The translations under genes and the position numbers were made by a program. This document shows positions 22,731 to 33,144 of a DNA stretch of 64,000 nt, in pieces. The notes under the pieces were generated by a model. The model searched no databases and was not told where the DNA came from. It saw only the letters and a program-made list of their open reading frames with translations. Origin of the DNA: Heloderma charlesbogerti (lineage: Eukaryota; Chordata; Lepidosauria; Squamata; Helodermatidae); contig JANEZZ010000519.1 in the NCBI GenBank assembly GCA_026122225.1, positions 1,116,001-1,180,000 on the forward strand, given 5' to 3'. The first letter of the stretch is position 1. Each line of letters opens with the position of its first letter.

Positions 22731-23225
22731 ATGTTTTCCTTCTACGCAGAACATTCAAAAACTTAATAACAAATCAGATGATCCATACAGAGAATTTCTC
22801 CCCCCGCCTGCAACACCCACAAACAGTATTGAGTAAGGAGAATGAGGCTGACGAGAAAAGGTTAACATCTGTTAAAGAAATTGATTTGTTTAGATAGTTC
22901 TGAATCACTGGTGTTCAGGGCATATTATGGGGTATGTACAGACGAAAAACACTCCTGGTTTTGATTTGAAGTAGCCACATCAAACTGTCTTCATTAAACC
23001 AGGCTGAAATCTTTAGAAAAAACACAGAGTGTTTAAGAGATGTTAAGGGAAACATTTCTGCAGGGTTTTTTGTCCCCTCCAAAACAAAGGTATTGGGTGA
23101 TATGCACCCGCCAGGTTGTTTGGCAAGAAATGTTCAGCCAGTAGAGCGGAGGAGGCTTGTAAGGAATCATAAAGATGTGACAACCTCGTATTTGTTTACA
23201 CACTGCATAGGTTGTATTTTACTGA
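22731..23225. other. Unassigned stretch
   Basis: No supported gene or classified repeat. Confidence 0.45.
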
Positions 23226-23280
23226 AAACCCACCCAGAGGACTTTAGCTATTGGGCGGTAAATAAATAGTGTAAATAAAT
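23226..23280 (+). mobile_element. L2-type LINE 3' tail
   Basis: ACCCAGAGGACTTTAGCTAT then TGGGCGGTAAATAAATAG is the plus-strand L2 terminal motif. It meets a minus-strand L2 copy tail-to-tail at 23281. Confidence 0.65.
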
Positions 23281-24021
23281 TTTATTTATTTATTTCTATG
23301 CTACCCAATAGCTGAAGCTTTCTGGGCAGTTCACAAAAATTAACACCACAAAGTACAGTATAAAACAATCCAAAATATGAAAGCTTAAAACTACAATATA
23401 AAAGTACAACCAGAATAAAACTGAGCAGCAAGAGATTTAAAAATACAGATTTAAAATAGGGCTGTGCACCACTCCAGCCCAAGGCCCGAACCCCGAGTTG
23501 AAGCGGGCTGCTTCGGGCCACTTTGTGCCTCCTCCCTGGAAGAAGAGTCGTAAAAATGATGACTCCCTGGAAGAAGAGTCCCCGCGCATCCAGGCCTCAG
23601 GAGGCAGTGGAGGCAGAGGCGGTGAAGACAGCGGCAGCATCAAAGGCGGTGCAATGGAGAAGGTGGCAGAGGAGGTGGTGGCCCAGGTAAGGAGCTGGGG
23701 AGGCGTGGGGGGGAACCCGGTTTGGGTTCGTGGCTGAGGCGGGTCGGGTTGAGGGCCCCCCGAATCTGCCCAAGGCGGATTGGGCCCACCTCGGAAGCCG
23801 CTTCAGGGGTTCCCTGCACAGCCCTAATTTAAAACAGCAGAGCTAAAAGACTACAGTGCTAAAATGCTGGCAAAATAAAAAGGCTTTCACCTGGTGCCAA
23901 GAGGAGTACAATGTAGGTGCCAGGTGAACCTCTCCACGGATCTCATTCCACAGCCAGGGTGCAACAGCAGAAAGGGCCCTCTTCCTGGTAGCTACCTGCC
24001 TCACTTCCTTTGGCACTTACA
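23281..24021 (-). mobile_element. L2 LINE 3' end, split by a hAT insertion
   Basis: From the low coordinate the order is tail, CTACCCAATAGCTGAAGCTT, AT-rich 3' UTR, hAT insertion (23457-23826), then the C-terminal coding segment in reverse (CTTTCACCTGGTGCCAAGAG, GGTAGCTACCTGCCTCACTT). It matches the copy at 1294-1848 and is likewise 5'-truncated and non-coding. Confidence 0.85.
23457..23826. mobile_element. hAT-type element (TAGGGCTGTGCA ends), 370 bp, exact 8-bp TSD
   Basis: The ends TAGGGCTGTGCA and TGCACAGCCCTA are perfect 12-bp inverted repeats. ATTTAAAA flanks both sides exactly (23449-23456, 23827-23834), inside an L2 copy. The GC-rich interior has an 80-codon frame (23498-23737) rich in Gly, Ser and Glu, crossed by a good splice-donor match CCCAGGTAAGG at 23683-23693. 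The frame has no known domain and may be fortuitous. No transposase is encoded. Confidence 0.88.
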
Positions 24022-24520
24022 TAAATATGTGAAGAATATTTACATTTAAAAAATATTTTCCCCCTACAGTAAACCAGGAAGACTGCACAATATAAATTAT
24101 ATCCATTGCCCATAGATGCTAGATTGTGGCTATTAGTAGGCCTCCACTGAATATTCTTCAGCAAGGCTGGCATCATTACTTGGCATCCTTGGGCAGTGGC
24201 TAGGGTCCCAATTCTTTAGCAGGGCCCACCAATGATTAGGATGGCCACTTAATGCACCACTGAATAAAGGGGAAATGTGACACGAAAAAGGAGGGTGCAG
24301 ATCTGCATGACATTTGCACATGCTAATTTATATGTATTGATACAAATTTAGAAATAACTATTAGAATTTAAAAAGAAATGCAGTACATCTCACCATGGTG
24401 GGAAGAATGTGACCAAGGACCTATGTGGCTGCTCAGTCCGCTGCCCAGGTGCTCACTGTTGATGGGCAACACTTCTTTTGATTCTTTATTTTTAAACATG
24501 ATTGGGCTAGACAGCTCTTC
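24022..24520. other. Unassigned stretch
   Basis: AT-leaning, no supported feature. Confidence 0.45.
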
Positions 24521-24528
24521 AAATAGAG

Positions 24529-24664
24529 CAGTCTTCCCCAACCTGGTGCTCTCTGGGTATTTTGGACTTCAGCTTCCATCAGCCCCAGCCAGTATGGCCA
24601 ATGGTCAAGAATTCTGGGAACTGTAGTCCAAAATATCTGCATGGCACCAGGTTGGGAAAGGCTG
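24529..24664. mobile_element. Palindromic hAT MITE, 136 bp, exact 8-bp TSD
   Basis: It starts CAGTCTTCCCCAACCTGGTG and ends CACCAGGTTGGGAAAGGCTG, its inverse. AAATAGAG is repeated exactly at 24521-24528 and 24665-24672. This copy fixes the boundaries of a family also seen at 3952, 15243, 40226 and 60630, with half-copies near 56240 and 57437. Confidence 0.88.
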
Positions 24665-24784
24665 AAATAGAGGATGCCTTCAAATACAGGACGGTGCTCT
24701 GACCCCCCCCCCCCATCAAATTGATGACTGCCCTTTGTAAAATAGGACACATGGCCACCCTACTACTGATGTCTGCTCAGGGCC

Positions 24785-25036
24785 TCACTTAAAAAAAAAA
24801 AAATCTGACCCAGTTCCTAGCAGCTGGGTTCAGCTGCTTTTTAAATTTCCCACAATGCTCTCAATGTAGCATCATTCTGGTGCGTTGTGGGGAATTAATG
24901 TGGTAGCCCTGAGTGGTGTCACTTGGAACACTTCTGCTGCTCACCTTTGCTGCCACCGTGACCCACCAATAGAAGAGGGAGCCTACAAGAGGCCACTTTG
25001 CCCAGGCCCCCCACAAACCTAGAGCCAGCCCTATTC
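24785..25036. repeat. Possible MITE ending CTAGAGCCAGCCCTA
   Basis: The right end resembles those of the repeats at 37438 and 51468 (GCTGGC/GCCAGCCCT). Inverted words CCCACAATGCTCTCAATG and CATTCTGGTGCGTTGTGGGG are present. Boundaries are uncertain. Confidence 0.35.
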
Positions 25037-25489
25037 TCCAGTTTTTATTTTTAAGTTGGGGTATATTTTCCCCTTAGCAGCAGTTTGCCCCCAGTAATCC
25101 CCTTCTGGAATTGGTGCTACATGTAAGAGTGAAAACACTGTATCACTTCTTCCAGCCTAAGGAGCCAGTCCAGAAGGATACTATAGCAGATGGTATCAAA
25201 AGCTACTGAGACATCCAGGAGAAGCCCTTGGATATAGTATAGTATTAACTAACTTGAAGAGTATACTCATTTGCATGCAAAAGGGGTGGGGTTATAGTGG
25301 GGAGTACCTAAAGTGAGTGGTGTAAGTTCTGACTTCCTTGCTGCCTACTCTTCCCCCAAGAACCATACAATATAGCAGAGTCACACTTCCCCTGTCCTTC
25401 TCCCAGCATCGCAGAAATGAAGAGGGAAGAATGGAATGGAATGGAATAACACCTTCAGCTTCTCTAAAGAGCATCTAGATAAGCTTGTC
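25037..25489. other. Unassigned stretch
   Basis: No supported gene or classified repeat. Confidence 0.45.
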
Positions 25490-25636
25490 CCTAGACCCTC
25501 CATTTTTGAACAAACAATGCCTTCTGAGTGGAACATCATGGAACAGCTTAATGAAGTTACATAAAAACAAAATCAAGAATGAACTTCACACTTCAACTCT
25601 TCTAGAGTATTGCAGAAGGAAACCCTAGCCATCAAT

Positions 25637-27547
25637 TTATTGGATAAAGTCCTTTCAGGAATAGAAAAACAAGTATTAGAAAAAGGACTTTCTTTTGTCT
25701 CCGAAACATGACCTGATACAAACATATTTTGACTTATTTAGGTTTTTCCATAATATTAAATTGAAATATCATTGTCGAATCAGGGCATCACACACCATGA
25801 ATCACAATCTAAATTCAGAATTCCGTCTACATTTATGCTACCTGGGCCAGTAGATCCAGCCATTCAGTTATATGAATGTCATATTTTTCATCAGCTTCAG
25901 GTTTTAGAAGCAGTAGAGCAAAGACCATGGCATAACAAGGCCAGAGCCAAAATGAACATGCTACAACAACTATCCAAAAGTTCAGACATCATCATCAAGG
26001 AGGCAGACAAGGGGGGTACAACTGTCATGGAATGACTATGAAGTAGAGGTCTTACATCAACTGCAAGATCAGACCTCATATATCCCAGCCACATGAGATC
26101 CTACTAAAGAAGTAAGTTTGCAAATCAGTAACATTTTGGAAGAGGGGCAAGTCATGGGATGGATCAGTGTATCTGAATTTAATATCCTGCTTAAGAAAAA
26201 TCCCAGGGTTCCCCTGTTTTATGTTCTGCCAAAGACCCATAAAGGCATTAATCCTCCTCTGGGCTACTCCATAGTTTTGGGGAATGAGTCAAATTACAAC
26301 CCATATCTCAATTTGTTGACCACTTTTTAAAGCCTTTCATCCCATCCATGTAATCATACATTCAAGACTCCACACATTTTCTACAAAAGATAGGTTCCAT
26401 CAAGGTACAGCCAAGAGACACTTTAGCCATTATGGATATCAGGTACATACACTAGCATTCCACAAGACCAAGTGTTGGACATCATCTTTTGCACATTGCA
26501 AAAACACCAAGAAAGAAACCCATTAACCTATTTTTTGGCCTCATTGGCTGACATAGTTTTGCAAAATAATTATTTTTCATTTAATAAGAACTTCTTTTGG
26601 CAGGTCAAAGGGGTAGCAATGGGATGCCCCATGGCCTCAGAAATTGCCAATTTATATATGCAAAATTTTGAACAATTTATTTTTGATAATAATCTGGAGT
26701 GGAGCCAGCTCAGTCGGATTCTGGAGGGAGGTACGGATTGCCTCCCCCGTGGGTGGATTCCCACCCAGACCAGCAGGTAGGGAATCTGCCCATCCCTATC
26801 AAGAAGTCAAGGTTTTTTCAAAGAATCACAGTTATTAGCACGTTTTCAAGAAAGAAAATTACCAAGGTGATAAAATCAGCTATGAACAGAATGAATGCCT
26901 GTAAACAAGGCACCCTATTAGATTCCCCCTACCCCCCAAGAATGGTAAAACAACAAACTGAACAGTGAGCAGCATTTATTCTTCCCTTTATCCCGGTCAC
27001 AAAACAATTACAAACACACATTTTTTCCAGCTGGCATCATATTCAGGATTTGGATTTGCCAGGTTTAACCACAAGACCCAGAGCAAAGTTCAAGAGAACA
27101 AAAAACCTCAAGGACTGGTCAATGTATATGGAACACACATGGAACACAAATAAGATTGTGCAACCAACAGTGTTTAATACACCAAGGCCAAAAGGACATC
27201 ATCCATGTGTCCATTGTACATACTGCAAGTTCACCAAAAAGAAAACATCTTTTGCCAGTCCAAGCACTGGAAACTTTATGCAAATCTCTGATTTCCTAAC
27301 CTGTAACTCCTACGGAGTAATCCATGCCATTGCATGCCCCTGCCAAAAGCTCTATATTGGTAAGACTTCAAGACCTCTAAAGGTTAGAATAAGGGAGCAT
27401 TTGTGTGATTTAAGACATCAAGGGGCAGGGGTAACAATGGTTAAGCATTTTAGTGAAAACCAACATAAATCAAATGATATCATTTTGGGGGCTATTGAAA
27501 AGGTGAATGGAAATGATAAATTGTTAAGCAAAAGAGGCCTATTCTGA
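25637..27547 (+). pseudogene. Penelope-like RT/GIY-YIG polyprotein remnant
   Basis: Penelope-like elements use an RT related to telomerase plus a GIY-YIG nuclease. Visible pieces in order: VLEKGLSF near 25676; IIIKEADKGGTTVM near 25986; FYVLPKTHKG near 26217; VKGVAMGCPMASEIANLYM near 26606. Next comes a break with a hAT fragment where the YxDD box and thumb should lie, then KKITKVIKSAMNRMNACKQG near 26848. Finally a 165-codon open frame (27050-27547) carries a CVHCTYCKF knuckle, CPCQKLYIGKTSRPLKVRIR (the GIY-YIG core) and HFSENQHK. Multiple stops and frameshifts make it non-functional. The GIY-YIG part is the best preserved. Confidence 0.85.
26699..26799. mobile_element. hAT-type terminal fragment inside the Penelope-like element
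   Basis: GGAGGGAGGTACGGATTGCC to AGCAGGTAGGGAATCTGCCC and ATCCCTA matches the right-hand module of the element at 33145-33962, including the donor-like CAGGTAGGG. Only one terminus is present. Confidence 0.65.
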
Positions 27548-28154
27548 ATCATTTCTCTAAAAAGTATGTGGCCCATAGGACTTAATGATTTGGATTTCTC
27601 TGGGTTTAAATAAAGGTAGCAAAAGATATGGGATCAGTCAAAAGATGCATCAAATAATATAATAATACAAAATGAACATAGAAATTTGCAAGAACATGCA
27701 GTCCTATACTAACCATTAATATTATGTGCAAAATGTTAACTGCAAGTTGCAACAGGAGCAGTAAATGATGTAAGGGTAGAGAGCAACAGGCTTTGGGAGT
27801 AGTGTGTGCCAGCATCCAGAGGAAAGAATTACTATTCATTTTAGAACAAGAGACTGAAAGGCTTTAAACAGACCAGTTTATGCCTGTGTACTTGTTGGGA
27901 GGATAAGAGCTGGTATAAGGAATATTTACTTATTTGTTAAAAGCTATGTAGCTGTAAGAAGGTCAATGTTTTTGTTATCTTTTGAGTCAGAAGGTAATAT
28001 GTGGGAGTATTTTATACTATGTTTAAGTGGGATTTGACTTATAAAGGTTTGTGGAATTTTAATATTTTAATATAGAAATGTTTCTTGAACTTTTGTAATA
28101 CGGAATAGAGTGTTTCCCATAAGATATTATTCTTAATGTAAATGTTTTGATTTA

Positions 28155-28190
28155 TAGCTCCTGAAGAAGGAGATATTCTGAAACACGCAG
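28155..28190 (+). ncRNA. Hammerhead-like box of the Penelope-like element (degraded)
   Basis: CTGAAGA (28161-28167), a 4-bp stem with GATA loop (AGGA/TTCT), and GAAA (28180-28183) reproduce the two conserved hammerhead core strands. Penelope-like elements are known to carry such ribozymes. The expected short stem III followed by a UH cleavage site is not intact (ACACGCAGC), so activity is unlikely. Confidence 0.5.
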
Positions 28191-28565
28191 CACACAATAC
28201 ATTTTGCTTTTTCGAGCACCGGAGCCTGCCTCCCCCTTCTTTGTCACTTCTCCCAGCATAGGTCATCTATCAGGGCTACCAAGGCAGTCTCTGTACCAAA
28301 ACCTCAATTCTTCTAAAGTCAAATTGAAATGGGTCCAGGTAATTAGTCTCATGCAACAATACTTGGAGCAGTACAGCCACCACACTCCCAAGTAAGTAAT
28401 TTTAATATATTTTCCCATGCAGAAGTATAAAGGTGGTTGTTGCTTTTTGATAACCAAGCAGAGGTCTAGAAGTCTCAATAAATGTTTTAAATTGACGGCG
28501 TAAAACACCCATTGTAAAATATCCATTGAGACTTCTAGAACACTAAAATCATTTCTTTTGAACAT

Positions 28566-28667
28566 TTAGGGTGCAATCCTATGCATGTTTAGACAGAAAA
28601 ACTGGCTGGGGCATGCTGGGAATTGTAAGACTTTTTCTGCCTAAACCTGTATAGGACTTCACTCTTA
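28566..28667. repeat. Palindromic MITE (TTAGGGTGCAATCCTATGC ends)
   Basis: The left end TTAGGGTGCAATCCTATGCA and a diverged inverse right end flank CTGGCTGGGGCATGCTGGG. Sister copies: 34079, 56017 and 60895. Confidence 0.65.
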
Positions 28668-28673
28668 CAGACA

Positions 28674-29291
28674 TGGTTTAGTTAACTCATGGGTTGTTGC
28701 CTTACCCAGGGTTAACCCATGACAATCCGCTGCCAGACAATTGCGCAAACCACTGATTGTTTGGTCAGTTCCTGGGTTATTTGGTTCCTGCTCCCTTCAC
28801 CCGTTCCCTCCCTCTATCCCAAATGCCTTTGTGTCACTGTGTCCCAGGGCATAGTCTGAAGGCACATGATGCAGCCACCTTGCTGAAGCTAAGCAGGTTT
28901 GGAGCTTGGAGGGGAGACCACCTGGGAACCACATGTAGCCACCTTGAGTTCCATGACGGAAGAAAGGTGGGATGTAAATGTAATAAACAAACAAACAAAC
29001 TGTAGTACCAGCATGTAGAGCAGCTGGTTTCTTTAACTGCTCTTGCCTGCCCGCTCTGTAGCCTGGCGAAACAACCCATGAAGAACCCACAGTTCTGCGT
29101 TCTCATGTAACAACAACCAATGGTTTAAACAACCCAGAGTTCACAACCTAACAACAAATCGTGGGTTCTCCTCATCACTTGTTCATAGTTAACAATCCAC
29201 AGTTAACCCATAGTTTTGGGTTCACACATAACAACAACCCATGATTCAACAACCCATAGTATGGGTTGTCGTTATGTGCAAATCAGGTCAT
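28674..29291. repeat. AACCCATGGGTTGTT-type repeat, interrupted by a SINE
   Basis: Many inverted words such as CATGGGTTGTTG, AACAACCCATGATTCAAC and GTATGGGTTGTCGTTATG surround the SINE at 28850-29000. It is probably a foldback DNA transposon; boundaries are approximate. Confidence 0.5.
28850..29000 (+). mobile_element. 5S rRNA-derived SINE with L2-type tail
   Basis: GAAGCTAAGCAGG (28884-28896) matches the 5S box A region, and GGAGGGGAGACCACCTGGGA (28908-28927) matches the 5S box C region; together these form a type 1 RNA polymerase III promoter. The 3' part (TAGCCACCTTGAGTTCCATG, AAAGGTGGGATGTAAATG, AATAAACAAAC) is the L2-type LINE tail, implying mobilisation by L2 machinery. The segment between the two boxes is shorter than in 5S rRNA. 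It is a retroposed element, not a 5S gene. Confidence 0.82.
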
Positions 29292-31365
29292 ATGGTTACT
29301 GTATGTTCTATTAGCATAGTCAATGTTTATTAGCATAGTCAATATACAGAGCGACACTGAACAAATTGCAAAATAAATTGTTCTAGTAACATTTTATTCA
29401 GAATTTCTTTCCTTATAAACTCTCAGAAAGTGAAGGAGTATAAAGCAAAGTGAAATGGACTTTCTGAGTATATTATTAATATACAATGGATTTTCACCAA
29501 GTCAGGAAGGGTGAAATTTCCCTGAATTTTGATAGAAGCAAAACAAAAAAACTGGAGCTATATGATGGATGCACAAGAGCAAAAAGTGTGTGTGTGGGGG
29601 GGGGGGAAGCAAAACATGAAAACTACAGCCCTCTCCAGAAATTAGGTTCCACGTGTTCAAAAAATGTGGAGAGGGGAGAAGGGTTGTGAATGCTAGGCCT
29701 GCCGCGGTGCAACTGTCCCCACTTTCCAGTGGCAGTAACAGTGATGTTGAGGGCAGTGCCAGTGCACAAGGCTCCCCCTCCCCCCCCTCTCTCATTTCAA
29801 AGGGTAATACTGAAAGTGATGCATCTCTATGATTTTTTATCTGGGGTTGGATCCAGATGTGAGCTGGCTCATATGTACTGATGGAAGGGGACTTCCCTGC
29901 TCCTTCCCTCCCTTGGCAGACCCTCCAATCCCTTGAAAATGCTACTCTGAGAGTCAGGAGACACTGTTGAATAGGGTGTGCTATGGGGGAGAGGGGATCC
30001 CCCCAAATTGGGCAGAAGGACCTTCCACAAGCACAGCCCTGCCTCTTGCAGAAGGTCCCTTCCTCTCATGGAAGCCAGATCCTGGATCCAATACATGATC
30101 ATCTTGAACTGTAGTTCTCATAGACCAAGTGTCTTATAGTACAGACAAACTGTCTTGATTTTAGACTATTTGGAATGTTCAGACATTATTTCCTGCTACA
30201 ACAATTGTGTTCGAGAATTCAGAATTCTACAGCAGCCAGAACTATTTTCACATTGGCATCACCTGGAGCTTGAATGAAAGGAAATCCTTCTTCATGAAGG
30301 TGTGTAGCCAGGGCATTCAGAAATCAAGCCAGAAATTCTTCTCTCAATGGTTTCAGTGGCCGGTCCAATAACAATAAAACCTCATATCTCTTTTTCAATA
30401 TTGTGTTGTATGTGTAATGTCCATGATTAAAGATTTTACCTTGAAGGCAAAATAGGTGAAACTCCCCCTGATAACCTCCAGAGGGGTAAGCAGCCAGGCT
30501 AGTCTCTGTTGAAGCAAAAACAACATTCTGGTCATTTCTTAAGGTGCCACAAGCATGCCCCTGTGTCATCCTCCGCCTGATAAGCAGCACTTGACAGCTA
30601 TGGGATGCAAATGATTTGTGCAGCCAGCCAGCTCTATGCAGCAGGCCAACATCAACACCGCTTTCTGTGCAGTGGCTTATACCCCAAAAGAGTCATGCAA
30701 CCCAATCCTAGGCCTGTCTACTCAGAAATAAGTCAGATTGAGTTCAGTGGGGCTTACCTCCAAGTAAGTGAGTGCAGCATTGAAGCCTTAATGGGCAGCA
30801 ATAAGCTTTTAAAAATATATGGTCCTTTCACTGTTATTTAAAGCCGAAGTGCCTGAGTAGCCTTAACATTTTCCAGATCACATTCCTACCTCCCCTAGTT
30901 TCTAAGCTCTCAGGAATGAAGGTGGCTTATACATTTTGTTTAATCTGATGCTTTCAAAATTGTGCATCATTAGTTGCTTGTGACCTGCCACATATACTAA
31001 CACCAAAATCATACGGGAGCGATGTTACCCCCAAAATGAGGTTCTCTGTGATTTCAACCAGCTGATTATGGTAGCATAAGGAAGCAGTTTAATGACAGGT
31101 TTAAGAATTGCTAAGTAACTGCCTGGATAATTTTGAATATAAAGTTTGTTACAGGATGAGATTAGTAGATAATACTTGACAGGGAAAAAAAGATTGCCAT
31201 TGAAAAGAAATATGCACAAAGTTAATAAAGAAAAACAGTGCTCAGCCCATCCCCTTACCTTAATATTTTGCCAGAGTATAGGAGTTTATAAATTTATGAA
31301 CAACATATAAAGGAGGCCATATCTGGATCCATTTCAGTCGGGGGGGGGGGGTTCACTTAGGGCTC
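29292..31365. other. Unassigned 2.1-kb stretch with one small palindromic repeat
   Basis: A GGGAGTAA-type repeat lies at about 30695-30778 (CTACTCAGAAATAAGTCAGA). Otherwise no recognised element or gene; this is one of the longest repeat-poor intervals here. Confidence 0.5.
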
Positions 31366-32045
31366 AGACTGAGTTTTAGCACAGAAGCAGCTTTGTTCAC
31401 CCTGTATGATGGCCTATGTTGGGAGAGAGAAATGGGAAGTATGACCCTGCTGATATTCCTGCATCTCTCAGTGGCTTTCAGTACCATCTAGGGCAACTGT
31501 CTGAGCTGGGAGTGGGGGATACTGCATTGCAGTGGTTCCACTTCTACTTGGATGGCCAGCTCCAGAAAGTGGTGCTTGGTGAATATGTCTTGGCCCCGTG
31601 GACTCTCCAGCATGGGGCTCCTTGGGGGTTGGTTTTGTCCCCAGTGCTGTTTAACACCTACATGAAACCACTGAGTGGGGTTCTCTGGGCTTTTAGCATG
31701 AGTTGCCATAAGCATGCTGATGACACTCAACTTCTCCTTTTCGTCTTCATCAGGTGAGGATGTGAAGTGCTAAATCAGTGCTTGGCTGCGACAATGGACT
31801 GGATGAGGACTAATAAACTGCAGCTCAATCCAGACAAGACTGAGCTGCTGCTAGCAGGTAGTTCTTCTGACCCGATGGAGGGTGCTCAACCTGTTCTGGA
31901 TGGGGTTGCACTCCCCCGAAGGAACAGGTTTGTAGCTTCGGGGTTCTCCTAGAGCCATCTCTATCACTCTATCACTATCAGGTGGCCTCAGTGGTATGGA
32001 GTGCCTTCTACCAGCTTCAGGTCCCAATCTGGTCCTGGGGTCCTA
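31366..32045 (+). pseudogene. L2 LINE reverse transcriptase remnant
   Basis: Frame 31416-31757 shows the RT palm: LSGFQYHL, LSELGVGDTALQWF, GAPWGLVLSPVLFNTYMKPL and HADDTQLLL, the last holding the ADD catalytic box. Frame 31767-31952 continues as MDWMRTNKLQLNPDKTELLL and DGVALP, the usual L2 segment after the palm. Stops and a frame change between the two, plus loss of endonuclease and 3' parts, make this an inactive fragment. No second copy of this segment exists in the window. Confidence 0.85.
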
Positions 32046-33144
32046 ATCTGGTTCTCCCAAGGTTCCCCCAGATGGCCACCAATCATCTTGCTGACCACCA
32101 ATCATTTGGTGGTTTTCCAGCTTTTGCATGTATTTCCCCCAATTCTAAAAGGTTGCCTCTCCTAAGGCTTAGTTGCTGGCAGTAAGAGCTTTAAACTAGA
32201 ATATGCTGGCATTTTTTGCCCTGCCCCGTTGCCTTTGGCCCCACCCACCCCTGAAATGCAGCCCCCAAGAACTTCTCCAAAATTGAATCCAACCTTCAGG
32301 CTGAAAGAGGCTCCCCACCCCAATACATAGGATCATGCTGCACATTAATCATCTGCATGTAGTCCTACTAAGGGATGTTCTTGGGCTAGCTGAAATGGCG
32401 CCATCCAGTCAATTCATACTCATTGTGGTTGATTAGTCTGGACCGAAGAAGAAAAGCCCAATCAAAGTCACTCTGAAAAATCCACTTGCATCTAGTGGTC
32501 TGTAGTTTGCAGCTCTGTCTTATTAAGCTAGCAACCCCTTCGCTCAGCCACTGCTTGGCATTGCAAACCTACTGAGACAGAAAAAGAACTAGCAGAGTGG
32601 AACAATCATATCATTGATCATTAAATGTCATATGGAAATAAAAAGGACACTCAAAGCCTTTCTTTGGGCTGACAGTGAGACATCCAACCTTAACCCCAAC
32701 GACTCTGAATCACTCAGTGGCAATTAACTTTACAATGCCCATGTTAGTAGTCCCAAGCTTTGATAGCCTGCTAATCAATTGTAATAGAAAGACCGTATTT
32801 ATGTCTTCTAGAAGCTACGAATATATGAATTACATTACTGCTGACTCCATGTCAGTTTCTTGGATTAGGCCTTTATTCTTATGCACTTAGATTTCTGTGT
32901 CCTGTCCTCACAAGAACAGTATATGGATTTTGTGCAGTATTCAAAGTACAGATTTGGATAGATTTGCTTATGCTTCAAGGGTTGGGATCAAGAAGCCCAC
33001 TAACTTAAATTATTAAATTTTTTACCAAGCAATATGAATAGTATTATCACATAGTAAGTAACCACATCTTTCCTTGAGTTCGAACAACCTGGTTATTTAG
33101 AACAGAGGTGAAGAATGTAAACCATTAGGAAAACATGCCATGGA
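32046..33144. other. Unassigned 1.1-kb stretch
   Basis: No supported gene or classified repeat. Confidence 0.5.

Larger units (their letters stand above)
25490..28250 (+). mobile_element. Penelope-like retroelement, internally deleted
   Basis: Coding remnants run in Penelope-like order: N-terminal segment, reverse transcriptase, then GIY-YIG endonuclease, followed by about 600 bp of AT-rich sequence and a hammerhead-like box at 28161. The RT catalytic core downstream of the GCPMASEIANLYM motif is missing, and a hAT fragment (26699-26799) sits at the gap. Outer limits are approximate because no terminal repeats could be aligned. Confidence 0.82.

Noticed and set aside
28882..28930. Possible 5S rRNA gene
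   Set aside because: Only a 5S-like segment with shortened spacing is present and it continues into a LINE-type tail, so it is a SINE.
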